Position numbers and translations under genes: made by a program | Notes under the pieces: model-generated | Told to the model about the DNA's origin: nothing | Seen by the model: the letters and a program-made list of their open reading frames with translations, nothing else | Database searches by the model: none | NCBI GenBank assembly: GCA_964550025.1 | Contig: CAZJYI010000052.1 | Coordinates: 4,361-68,360 of the forward strand | Direction: 5' to 3' | Length of the DNA stretch: 64,000 nt | Source: CAZJYI01 sp964550025 | GTDB taxonomy: Bacteria > Verrucomicrobiota > Kiritimatiellia > UBA8416 > CAYOBW01 | In this document: positions 26,422 to 34,196 of the stretch, one piece after another | Numbering within the stretch: position 1 is the first letter of the stretch | Layout of the letters: every line of letters starts with the position of its first letter

Positions 26422-26554
26422 GAAGCAGGATAGAGCGATGGGTCGGATGCCGTCAACCACTGCGGCAGTCCGCAAGACCGCGGAGTATGTCCGCTGTGCA
26501 TGACCCGGAATGCAGCGAACGCGACAGGACGCGAGGGGGTCGAGTGAAACATGA

Positions 26555-27481
26555 TCACATGGAAGACACCGACACGGACTCGATCCCCATCCTCCGGCAG
26601 ATGCGCATGACCATCAGTAGGTGCCCGTGCGGGCAGTCCACAGTACTCTTCACAATCACCTTGAGTTCCTTTCCAGCATCGACCCGACCAGCCAGGTACT
26701 CCTCGACCTCTCTTGGACTCACCTGTTCTCCATTCACAACGAAGCCCTTCCCGCCCAGCCTCAGGTTGTTGTAGATGACAACGACCGCTTCATTCGCACC
26801 GAGGGGACGCGGAGCACCACCTGGTGTCAGCGGCGCACGTCCCAGGTTACTGAATCCGAAATACTCGGGTGTGGACTGATCTGCAACGCCAATGACATCC
26901 AGCCCCACACCGGCACACGTGTCGATAGCGGCGCGCACGTCGGCGTGTCTCGCGCGAGAATCGCCGCAGACAACCACCGGGCGGCGTCCCTGTCGGTCGT
27001 ACACTCCCCTCAGAATCTCCCGCAACTGTACTCGTGTCAACGGAACGTCATATATCGAAGGTACACCCCTGCGATCCACATCGACGATCAGAGTGTCCCG
27101 GGGCAATCGCGCAACATGAGGAGGATTCGACCGCACCAGAATCGCCCTGAGAGCGGCGGCGTAGCAAATCGTCCCCGCTGATGACACCAACAGAATGAGA
27201 GTAAGCGCCACAAGAGCGGCCCTCTTCTTTGGGAGGGCAGCCAGGCGCACGATGGACCAAAGGAACATGAGGGACGCGATGAAGATGACCAGCGTGACCG
27301 GCGCCACTGGGAGGTTGGGATCGTCCATACTCAGCCTTCTGTCAGCCGGACGCAGCGTCGTGAGGGCAAACAAGCCGAGAAGGTGAATCACCGTGTGGAA
27401 TACGATGACAACGGCGATGCTCAGATTCGTTTCCTGCACCGCAGACTGGTCCGCGCGGCATCGTTCGATTCGTGACTTCAT
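26555..27481 (-). CDS. Membrane protein with two ExbD/TolR-like domains
   Basis: A protein of 308 residues. Three hydrophobic segments are visible: AVVIVFHTVIHLLGLFALTTL, APVTLVIFIASLMFLWSIV and ALVALTLILLVSSAGTICYAA. The rest lies outside the membrane as two repeats that each look like an ExbD/TolR periplasmic domain. The first runs from DTLIVDVDRRGVPSIYD to ADVRAAIDTCAGVGLDVIGV. The second runs from NEAVVVIYNNLRLGGKGFVV to GHLLMVMRICRRMGIESVSV. No ExbB/TolQ partner is nearby, and the N-terminal Asp-bearing helix of ExbD is not apparent. The homology is judged by eye. A GTG start 4 codons upstream is an alternative. Confidence 0.6.
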   Translation of the reverse strand: MKSRIERCRADQSAVQETNLSIAVVIVFHTVIHLLGLFALTTLRPADRRLSMDDPNLPVAPVTLVIFIASLMFLWSIVRLAALPKKRAALVALTLILLVSSAGTICYAAALRAILVRSNPPHVARLPRDTLIVDVDRRGVPSIYDVPLTRVQLREILRGVYDRQGRRPVVVCGDSRARHADVRAAIDTCAGVGLDVIGVADQSTPEYFGFSNLGRAPLTPGGAPRPLGANEAVVVIYNNLRLGGKGFVVNGEQVSPREVEEYLAGRVDAGKELKVIVKSTVDCPHGHLLMVMRICRRMGIESVSVSSM

Positions 27482-27557
27482 GCTGCCTGCCACTCACGCC
27501 TCGGCCGGACGTTCTGCATCCACTCGCCAGTTCCACACTGTGCACCGCTACCGCGTC

Positions 27558-27722
27558 TTACCTGGCGGTATCCGTGATGCGGATGTTGCGGTACGCGACG
27601 GGACCGTGGTCGCCCTGGAACATGATGGGACCCACGGCGTGCTCCTTGCCCGTGACGCCCGCCGGCGTCTGGCGCTTCATCTCGACGTTCTCGTGGAGAA
27701 CCTGCCCATTGAGCTCCTTGTT
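27558..27722 (-). pseudogene. C-terminal remnant of a DUF1080 (3-keto-disaccharide hydrolase-type) gene
   Basis: About 54 codons ending at a TAA (27558-27560) encode QTPAGVTGKEHAVGPIMFQ followed by GDHGPVAYRNIRITDTAR. This is the recognisable C-terminus of the DUF1080 family, including the GPIxxQGDHGPVxYRNI motif. There is no start codon or N-terminal part in this frame. It abuts the stop of the PQQ gene in another frame, so it looks like the remainder of a deleted neighbour. It should not be counted as functional. Confidence 0.75.
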
Positions 27723-28959
27723 ACTCACCAATACAAAAGAGGTGCTTGAAGCCGCGAATCAAGAGTCTCCCATCGATGGGGACCGGCGTGGCGGTCATGT
27801 TCTCATTCATCTTGTTGGTCGCCAGGAGCTCAAACTTGTCTGAGGTGCGACCGACGGAGATAGCGCCATCGAAGCTGGTATAGTAGACCAGGCCACCGGC
27901 AAGAACGGGGGACGCGTAGTAAGTCCCCTTGGGCAATTCCGCGGTCCAGACGTCCGCTCCCGTGTGGAGGTCGATGCAGGCGATCCCGCCTATGTCTCTC
28001 AGGACATAGGCCTTGCCGTCGCGCACGGCGGGCGTCGGGGCATCACACCCGAGATCACTGCGCTTCCACAACCAGCGCTTGTCTTCCGGAGTACCTTCGA
28101 AGACGTCGATTCCGCCGAGACTCTTGCCCCGGGCAAAGGACACGACGGCAACACTGTCCCCCACCGCATGGGAGGAGATCACGCGCCACTTGGGCCGCCG
28201 GGTCGGATTGAAGCCGCCGCATGACCAGACCATCTTGCCGGTCAAGGCATCGTGACTGGTCAGGTGGTCGGCACCCCAGCAGATAATCCGCTCCGCGCCG
28301 CCCTCGCCAGAGACCGTCGGCGTTGTATAGGCCTGGTCGCATTCCTTCGCGCAGTCGAACATCCGCGCTTCTTTCCACGCGGCCCTGCCGGTCGCCTTGT
28401 CCAAGGCAACCAGGTAGGAATCCCCGGCCTGCATGACGGCAATGACCAGGTTGTCCTTCGTCAGAACGGGCGAGGTGCCGAGGTCCCACCAGAGCGTGCT
28501 CTTGCCGTACTTGTCCTGCAGGTTGTCTTTCCAAATCACCTTGCCGTCGAAATCAAGGGCGGCGATGTCGCCGCTCAGGTAGTAGACAAACACTGTCTTC
28601 CCGTCCGTCACCGGCGAAGAGTTGGCGCTCGTTCCCGCCCTGTGCTTCGCCTTGCCTGCCGGGCCAAGCGTGGTGCGCCACAGTTCCTTCCCGTCGCGGC
28701 TGAAGCAGAGCACGGCGTTCTTGCCGTCCGCGGGGCCCGTTACGAAAATGCGCTCCTCCCACACGGCCGGCGTGGACGATCCAGCCCCCGGCAACGCAAC
28801 TTTCCAGGCAACGTTTTCCGTATTGGAGAAACGCACAGGGTATTCGCCGGAGGCCGCGACACCGTTGGCGCCGGGCCCGCGCCACTGCGGCCAGTTTTCA
28901 GCTACGAGCATGGCGGGAAAACAGAGGACGGCAAGCAAGATTCGTGAGCTGGTACGCAT
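27721..28959 (-). CDS. Secreted PQQ-type beta-propeller protein (WPQWRGP class)
   Basis: A protein of 412 residues. ATG 28959 is chosen because GGGAGA precedes it and a signal peptide follows (MRTSSRILLAVLCFPAMLVA). The mature N-terminus ENWPQWRGPGANGV is the hallmark of a large PVC family of exported BamB-like propellers. Blade motifs include SRDGKELWRTTLG, LDFDGKVIWKDNL, LDKATGRAAWKE and IDLHTGADVWTAE. The function is unknown; no cofactor motif is evident. The stop is followed directly by a broken DUF1080 fragment, so its former operon partner is lost. Confidence 0.88.
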   Translation of the reverse strand: MRTSSRILLAVLCFPAMLVAENWPQWRGPGANGVAASGEYPVRFSNTENVAWKVALPGAGSSTPAVWEERIFVTGPADGKNAVLCFSRDGKELWRTTLGPAGKAKHRAGTSANSSPVTDGKTVFVYYLSGDIAALDFDGKVIWKDNLQDKYGKSTLWWDLGTSPVLTKDNLVIAVMQAGDSYLVALDKATGRAAWKEARMFDCAKECDQAYTTPTVSGEGGAERIICWGADHLTSHDALTGKMVWSCGGFNPTRRPKWRVISSHAVGDSVAVVSFARGKSLGGIDVFEGTPEDKRWLWKRSDLGCDAPTPAVRDGKAYVLRDIGGIACIDLHTGADVWTAELPKGTYYASPVLAGGLVYYTSFDGAISVGRTSDKFELLATNKMNENMTATPVPIDGRLLIRGFKHLFCIGE

Positions 28960-29028
28960 AGACTTCTCCCTTCTCCACACGGAAGACCGAACCGAACAGC
29001 CTCTCTGAAGCGCGTCCACGGGGTCTCC

Positions 29029-29106
29029 GTAGGTCCCAGTTGCACTGGGACCCTCCCCGCACGCGATATGCCATCCCTGATGGGTCCCAGTACAACTGGG
29101 ACCTAC
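29029..29106. repeat. REP pair with GGTCCCAGT hairpins
   Basis: The 78-bp element runs from GTAGGTCCCAGT to ACTGGGACCTAC. Each arm is itself a hairpin, GGTCCCAGT-TGC-ACTGGGACC and GGTCCCAGT-ACA-ACTGGGACC. The arms can therefore fold locally or with each other. It lies upstream of both the PQQ gene (minus) and the Tat/proline-rich gene (plus). Confidence 0.75.
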
Positions 29107-29291
29107 TCTCGCGCAACCATGGCCCCCGGGGGGTCGCCCGGAATATGCCATGTCACGCAGAACCTACCATGAGCCCGTTGCGTTGAGAATCAGAAATCCG
29201 GTGCTGAGAAACAGCGTTTTTCTGCGAATGAGCGCGCCGCGAGCGGCGTTTAAGGGTTGAAAGGCAAGGCGAACAGGAGGATAATCCCATC

Positions 29292-29969
29292 ATGAAACTC
29301 CGAGCAGTCACCGAACGAAAAGAGGCAGCATACCCCTCATTCGACAGCTATCACGCCAACCGGCGCGCGTTCATGAAGGCCCTTGCCGCCGGCATGGGCG
29401 GGATGGCCTTTGCCGGCGCGGGCTGTGCCCCCGCCGAAGCAGAGCCCCCTCCGCTACCCGGTCAGATACGGGTTGCCCGCGAGCCGGTAGAGCTCGAAGG
29501 CGATGTGGCCGTGGCCGCGCCGCCTCGCAAGCCGGGCGAGATCAAGGCTGCTGCTCCCGTGGAGAAGCCGGTCGCGACGAAGGGACTGGTGGCGGCACCG
29601 ACGCCGCCTGCGAAGCGACCCGGGCTCAAGGGCTCTGTCCCGACCCCCGCGCACCCCGGCTTGAGAGGGAACGTTCCCGCTCCGGCGCCGCCAAAGGCGG
29701 GCAAGAAGCCTCCGCGGCCGCCAATTCCGGGGGAGATACCGGTTCCCGCCCCGCCGCGAAAGCCGGTCGATCCCCCGCCGCAGGTCAGGGGGAAACCGCG
29801 CCCCGTGGAACCGGTNNNNNNNNNNNNNNNNNNNNNNNNNNNNNNNNNNNNNNNNNNNNNNNNNNNNNNNNNNNNNNNNNNNNNNNNNNNNNNNNNNNNN
29901 NNNNNNNNNNNNNNNCGGCTCAAGGGTCAGATCCCTCGCCCCAACGTCCCCAGAAACAAGACGAAGTAG
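29292..29969 (+). CDS. Tat-signal, proline-rich repeat protein (candidate radical SAM substrate)
   Basis: The N-terminus carries a twin-arginine signal (NRRAFMKALAAGMGGMAFAG, Arg24-Arg25) ending in AGAGC, so the protein may also be lipidated at Cys45. The mature part is nearly all Pro, Gly, Ala and Lys, and degenerate units recur. L(K/R)Gx(V/I)PxP appears as LKGSVPTP, LRGNVPAP and LKGQIPRP, and PG(Q/E)I appears as PGQIRV, PGEIKA and PGEIPVP. No catalytic domain is seen. A 100-N gap interrupts the repeat region, so the true length and frame across it are unknown. AGGAGG precedes the ATG. A radical SAM gene starts 12 bp after the stop, which suggests this is its substrate. No homologue is known to me. 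Confidence 0.75.
   Translation: MKLRAVTERKEAAYPSFDSYHANRRAFMKALAAGMGGMAFAGAGCAPAEAEPPPLPGQIRVAREPVELEGDVAVAAPPRKPGEIKAAAPVEKPVATKGLVAAPTPPAKRPGLKGSVPTPAHPGLRGNVPAPAPPKAGKKPPRPPIPGEIPVPAPPRKPVDPPPQVRGKPRPVEPXXXXXXXXXXXXXXXXXXXXXXXXXXXXXXXXXXRLKGQIPRPNVPRNKTK
29816..29915. other. Assembly gap of 100 N within the repeat protein gene
   Basis: Unlike the other two gaps, the flanks are not identical here. The proline-rich repeats on both sides probably caused the break. The size is a placeholder, and the apparent in-frame continuation across it is not evidence of true length. Confidence 0.9.
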
Positions 29970-29981
29970 CCGGGCAGCGGC

Positions 29982-31097
29982 ATGGACGTCACGCTGTCAC
30001 TCACGCACGACTGCAACCTCGCCTGCACTTACTGCTACGCAGGCGAGAAGCGCCGTTGCGCCATGACGCAGGAGGTCGCGGACAAGGCGCTGGAATTCGC
30101 CTTCTCTTTCGGCGCCGACGAGGTGCAGCTCGGGTATTTCGGCGGCGAGCCCATGCTGGAGTGGGATCTTCTTCAACATGCAACCTACCGCGCCGAAGAG
30201 CTCGCGGGCGAAACGGTGAAGCTCAAGAAGACCCTCACGACCAACTGCACGCTGATGACGCCCGAGAAGGGCGCCTGGCTGGAGGAACACGCCTTCTACC
30301 TGGGCATATCGATCGACGGGTGCAGGGAAATGCACGACATCACCCGCCCGTTCGTCGGCGGCGGGTCGTCGTTCGACGCGTGCATCGAGGGGCTGGACGT
30401 CATCCTGCCGCACGTGCCCGACCTCGAGGTCATCATCGTTCCCGACCCGCAGAATGTCCGGCACCTGGCGGAATCGGTCCGTTTCATGGTTGAGGATAAG
30501 AAGGTGCACAGGGTTTCGGTGAACCCGAACTTCTACACGGAGTGGGACGACAACGCTCTCGACGGAATGAAGCAGGCTTTCGAAGAGATCGGCGAACACT
30601 ACCGTCGATGGTATCGCGCCGGCGGAATGCCGCAGGTCAACTTCATCGACACCAAGATCATTACGCAGCTCAAGACGGGCTACTCCTGCAAAGACAAGTG
30701 CAACTTCGGGGAACGGGAAATAGCCGTAGCCCCGTCCGGCCGACTCTACCCCTGCGAGCGTCTCGTGGCGACCGACACCGGCGGCGATATGTGCATAGGC
30801 GACATCTTCAACGGGTTCGACGAGGAAAGGCGGGCTGCGATCCTCGCACAACGCGGGAATGTGAACCCGGATTGCCTTTCGTGCACCATCCGCAGCCGCT
30901 GCATGAACTGGTGCTGCTGCATCAACTACGCGCTGACAGGCGCCATCAACAGAACCGACGGCATCGTCTGCTTCCACGAGCGAACCGCAGCCGCCGTCGC
31001 CGACCGGATCGGGTCGCTCCTGTTCGAAGAGCGCTGCCCCGCCTTCCTGGCGCGCTTCTACCAGGAGGACTTCTCCCCTCCGGAGGGGGGCGGCTAG
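29982..31097 (+). CDS. Radical SAM/SPASM-domain peptide-modifying enzyme
   Basis: A 371-residue cytoplasmic iron-sulfur enzyme. The radical SAM cluster motif CNLACTYC uses Cys11, Cys15 and Cys18, almost at the N-terminus, and YFGGEP is the SAM-binding GGE motif. The C-terminal SPASM region, from about residue 230, is rich in Cys: CKDKCNFG, LYPCERL, MCIGDIF, DCLSCTIRSRCMNWCCC and VCFHER. These can hold auxiliary 4Fe-4S clusters. This layout is typical of anSME-like and RiPP maturases, which alter side chains of a peptide or protein partner. The partner is most likely the proline-rich protein encoded 12 bp upstream. The reaction cannot be predicted: the visible part of the partner has few Cys, Ser or Thr. 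Confidence 0.9.
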   Translation: MDVTLSLTHDCNLACTYCYAGEKRRCAMTQEVADKALEFAFSFGADEVQLGYFGGEPMLEWDLLQHATYRAEELAGETVKLKKTLTTNCTLMTPEKGAWLEEHAFYLGISIDGCREMHDITRPFVGGGSSFDACIEGLDVILPHVPDLEVIIVPDPQNVRHLAESVRFMVEDKKVHRVSVNPNFYTEWDDNALDGMKQAFEEIGEHYRRWYRAGGMPQVNFIDTKIITQLKTGYSCKDKCNFGEREIAVAPSGRLYPCERLVATDTGGDMCIGDIFNGFDEERRAAILAQRGNVNPDCLSCTIRSRCMNWCCCINYALTGAINRTDGIVCFHERTAAAVADRIGSLLFEERCPAFLARFYQEDFSPPEGGG

Positions 31098-31372
31098 GGT
31101 ACGCCTGTCCGAGAAACCGCCAAGTGGCTCCGAAAGTCGCTTTCCGGGTCCGTCTCCCACTCGTACTCGTACACTCACTCCTACACGCGCATCTCTCTCT
31201 CCGCGAGAGAGGAAGATTGGCGTGCACGAGTACGGGTTCCCCTTCGTCAGCGGGACGGACGGCGTGGCAGCCGTCCCTCCGGCTCGGAGAACGGGTCCTC
31301 TACAATGTTTGTTCTTTGCATGGACGCGGCGGATGGTAGAGTCAGTCACACCCCCAGACTGGAGGAGCTATC
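31098..31372. other. Intergenic region with hairpins
   Basis: No gene is seen in these 275 bases. There is a CTCTCTC/GAGAGAG hairpin near 31190-31210 and a GGGACGG/CCGTCCC hairpin near 31240-31265. The GGAGGA ribosome site of the next gene lies at the right end. Confidence 0.5.
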
Positions 31373-33925
31373 GTGAAAACCACTCTCCCTATCCTCATTG
31401 CGATGCTCGTGGCTCTGGCAACACGGTCCCCCCTACCCCTGCACGCCGCAACCTACTACGTCAGCCAGTCGTCCGGTAACGACGAGTGGAACGGGCGGGA
31501 TACGGGGCCAAAGGGCGTGCGCGGCCCGTGGAAGACACTCGCCAGGGCGTCGGTCGAGTACAAGCCCGGCGACCGCATCCTGCTGAAGTGCGGCGATACC
31601 TGGAACGAGACGCTCCGACCCAAGGGTAACGGCACGGTCGGACTGCCGATCGTCATCGGGTCCTACGGCAAGGGCAACCGCCCCGTCATCGACCGGCAGG
31701 ACTACCGCCAGGACCGCACGGGCATCCACCTCGTGGACCAGGGCGGGTTCAAGATCGTCGGGATCGAGTTTGCGCGCTGCATGACCGGCATCTACGGGGA
31801 GTACTCCGTCGGCTGCCCGACCAAACGCTTCATCCGCATCGAGGACTGCTATTTCCACGACGCGCTCCATTACCAGCACTACGAGGATTATCCCAAGAGG
31901 AAGATAGGCCTGGGCATCTGCTTCTTCTCGCACGAACGCAAGAACCGCATCGTGCTGGCCGACGTGGCGGTGAAGAACTGCGTGTTCCGCAGGCTGGCCT
32001 CGGGGATATGGACCAACAGCCCGGACAATTTCAACAAGTACGCGGGAAAGGTCTACAACTTCGCCGGCTTCGTCTTCGAAGATTGCCTCTTCGAAGAGGG
32101 GTACCAGTGGCAGATGGGAATAAGGGGCGTCGCCGGGGGGGCGGTCCGCCGCTGCGTCACCCATGATCTCGGCCGCGGCTTCCGTTCCTTCAACGGCGTG
32201 GCCGGCGCCATGTTCTTCCGCTGCAAGGACTGGGTGTTTGAGGACAGTGAATGGGGGTTCATCGATATCGGACTGGGCAGCGGCGACGGCGAGGCGTTCG
32301 ACTTCGAGGGCGTCTGCGACGACATGACCATGCGCCGCTGCCTCTTCCACGACACGGACGGCCCGGGGTTCCTGCTCTGCTGCTACGCCTCCGCACCCGA
32401 ACCCAACATGGGCATCGTCATGGAGAACTGCGTTCTGAACGGGAAATCCAAGCGTCCCATCGGCCTGCCGCGGTGCGAGATTCTCAACACCACGGACTGG
32501 AACGAGGTGACGTGGCGGAACTGCCGTTTCTACCTCTCGGAAGGCGAAGTTCTGATGAAGGTCATGGACCCGGAGAAAGAGAAACGCACGAAGTTCGTGG
32601 ATTGCCGCGTGAAGAAGCTCAGAGACGCCTGCAGTACGCCGAACCTGGCGGCCGGGGCGAAGGCCTCCGCCTCATCGGCGGCGGCAGGCGAGGCGCGGGA
32701 GACCGTCGACGGCAACCCGGCCACCACCTGGCGAGCCGCGTCATCGACGGACGAGTGGCTGCAGATCGAGTTCCCACAGCGAACGAAGGTCAACGAGTTC
32801 AGGATCAAGGAGGCCACCGGGTCTTCGGTCATCCGCTACGTCATCGCCTGTTGGGATGCCCGCCAATCCGAGTGGGTCGGTTGCTTCAACGGGAGGCGCA
32901 TCGGCCCCGATTTCGTCGCGCCCATCGTTGAACGGACCACCAGCAAAGTGAGGCTGGTCGTCAGAAAGACCGTGAAAGGCAGTCCCGCCATTGCCGAATT
33001 CGGCGCCTACAACGACACGGCCAAAGGCATGAAACGCACGACGACCGGCGGCGCGACGCCCCCGTCCAGGCTGCCGCCCAAGGCGCCGGGAAAGCCGCTC
33101 GACTACCCCGCAACCGTCGCTGTAAAACACCCCGGGAACGCCGCCGACACAACGTCCTACGGGAGGGTGGACTACCCCTACCGCGTCGGGAAGTACGAGG
33201 TGACAAACGCTGAGTACTGCGAGTTTCTCAACGCCGTGGCGGACACGGACCCCCACCACCTGTACCACGGCGGAATGGCCGGACAATACGGAGGCATCAT
33301 CCGCCACCGGCTCCCCTCGGGCCGGTTTGCCTACACGCTCAAACCCGACATGGAGCGCAAGCCCGTGAACTTCGTCTCGTTTTTCGATGCCTTGCGATTT
33401 GCCAACTGGCTCAGCAACGGAAAGGGCAAGGGCGACACCGAGACGGGAAGCTACACGATGAAGAACCTGAAGATGCCTGACCACGCGGCTCTTGCGCGAG
33501 GGAGAAAGCCCAGATGGGTCCTGGCATCGGAGAACGAATGGTACAAGGCCGCTTACTACGACCCCGGGAGACCCGGCGGGGCGGGATACTGGCGCTACGC
33601 GACGCGTAGCGACGGAGCCCCGCGGATCGCCGTGGCCGAAGAAACTGCCAATCTCGCCAACTACAACACGAACCAGCCCAACGTAGTCGGCGCCCTCTCA
33701 GGATCCGCCAGTGCTCACGGCACGTTCGACCAGAACGGCAACGTGTGGGAGTGGAACGAAGCGTCGTGCAACGGGCGCGGGCGCGGCGTGCGAGGCGGCT
33801 CGTTCTACCTGAACGACAGACCGGCCTTCCTTCAATCGGGCACCCGCTACGACAACATCCCGCCGACGGACGAGCATTCCAACTACGGCTTCCGCGTGGT
33901 TGCGCTGGGGGGCTCGATCCGCTGA
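31373..33925 (+). CDS. Secreted beta-helix / discoidin / SUMF1-like fusion protein
   Basis: A protein of 850 residues with three domains. A GTG start preceded by GGAGGA opens a signal peptide (MKTTLPILIAMLVALATRSPLPLHA). Residues about 27-420 look like a right-handed parallel beta-helix of the polysaccharide lyase type, with ATYYVSQSSGNDEWNGRD and repeated IEDCYFHDA-like rungs. Residues about 425-545 form an F5/8 type C (discoidin) carbohydrate-binding module (KASASSAAAGEARETVDGN, TTWRAASSTDEWLQIEF). Residues about 600-850 form a SUMF1/FGE-like domain (GKYEVTNAEYCEFLNAV, NVWEWNEASCNGRGRGVRGG, YGFRVV). The FGE catalytic Cys pair is not evident, so it is probably a binding fold rather than a sulfatase activator. 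Likely role: glycan binding or cleavage outside the cell. Confidence 0.85.
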   Translation: MKTTLPILIAMLVALATRSPLPLHAATYYVSQSSGNDEWNGRDTGPKGVRGPWKTLARASVEYKPGDRILLKCGDTWNETLRPKGNGTVGLPIVIGSYGKGNRPVIDRQDYRQDRTGIHLVDQGGFKIVGIEFARCMTGIYGEYSVGCPTKRFIRIEDCYFHDALHYQHYEDYPKRKIGLGICFFSHERKNRIVLADVAVKNCVFRRLASGIWTNSPDNFNKYAGKVYNFAGFVFEDCLFEEGYQWQMGIRGVAGGAVRRCVTHDLGRGFRSFNGVAGAMFFRCKDWVFEDSEWGFIDIGLGSGDGEAFDFEGVCDDMTMRRCLFHDTDGPGFLLCCYASAPEPNMGIVMENCVLNGKSKRPIGLPRCEILNTTDWNEVTWRNCRFYLSEGEVLMKVMDPEKEKRTKFVDCRVKKLRDACSTPNLAAGAKASASSAAAGEARETVDGNPATTWRAASSTDEWLQIEFPQRTKVNEFRIKEATGSSVIRYVIACWDARQSEWVGCFNGRRIGPDFVAPIVERTTSKVRLVVRKTVKGSPAIAEFGAYNDTAKGMKRTTTGGATPPSRLPPKAPGKPLDYPATVAVKHPGNAADTTSYGRVDYPYRVGKYEVTNAEYCEFLNAVADTDPHHLYHGGMAGQYGGIIRHRLPSGRFAYTLKPDMERKPVNFVSFFDALRFANWLSNGKGKGDTETGSYTMKNLKMPDHAALARGRKPRWVLASENEWYKAAYYDPGRPGGAGYWRYATRSDGAPRIAVAEETANLANYNTNQPNVVGALSGSASAHGTFDQNGNVWEWNEASCNGRGRGVRGGSFYLNDRPAFLQSGTRYDNIPPTDEHSNYGFRVVALGGSIR

Positions 33926-33947
33926 AGCCACCGTATGCGCTATCCCT

Positions 33948-34046
33948 GTAGCCCTCCGCCCGCGGCGGACGGAAGCGGGCCGAAACGGGTGCGAACGCGT
34001 GTCGTCGGCGGGAAGCCCGCGCTTCCGCCTGTGGCGGACGGGCTAC
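33948..34046. repeat. GTAG/CTAC palindromic element with TCCGCC/GGCGGA hairpins
   Basis: The 99-bp element runs from GTAGCCCTCCGCC to GGCGGACGGGCTAC. Each arm has its own hairpin, TCCGCC-CGC-GGCGGA and TCCGCC-TGT-GGCGGA. An inner GGAAGCGGGC/GCCCGCGCTTCC pair closes the loop. It sits 22 bp after the stop of the fusion gene, in the leader of the PQQ gene. Confidence 0.75.
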
Positions 34047-34196
34047 TGGGCTTTCGCGACAGGGCGGCAGCGAATTGGATGCGCCTGCCCTGGTTTCTGC
34101 GCTTGCGCCCGTTCCGATGCCGCCCTACTCTTCCCGGCAATGCGCCACGCGCGGAGAACACTTCGAACGACCACGGCCCTGAACCCGGGAGGCGAC

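Noticed and set aside
31373..33925. Formylglycine-generating enzyme serving the sulfatase
   Set aside because: The SUMF1-like domain is C-terminal in an exported fusion and the catalytic Cys pair is not visible; the sulfatase at 20-23 kb must use another activator.
33900..34196. N-terminal extension of the 34.2-kb PQQ gene
   Set aside because: These codons are the translated GTAG/CTAC palindrome; the ATG at 34197 has a ribosome site and signal peptide.
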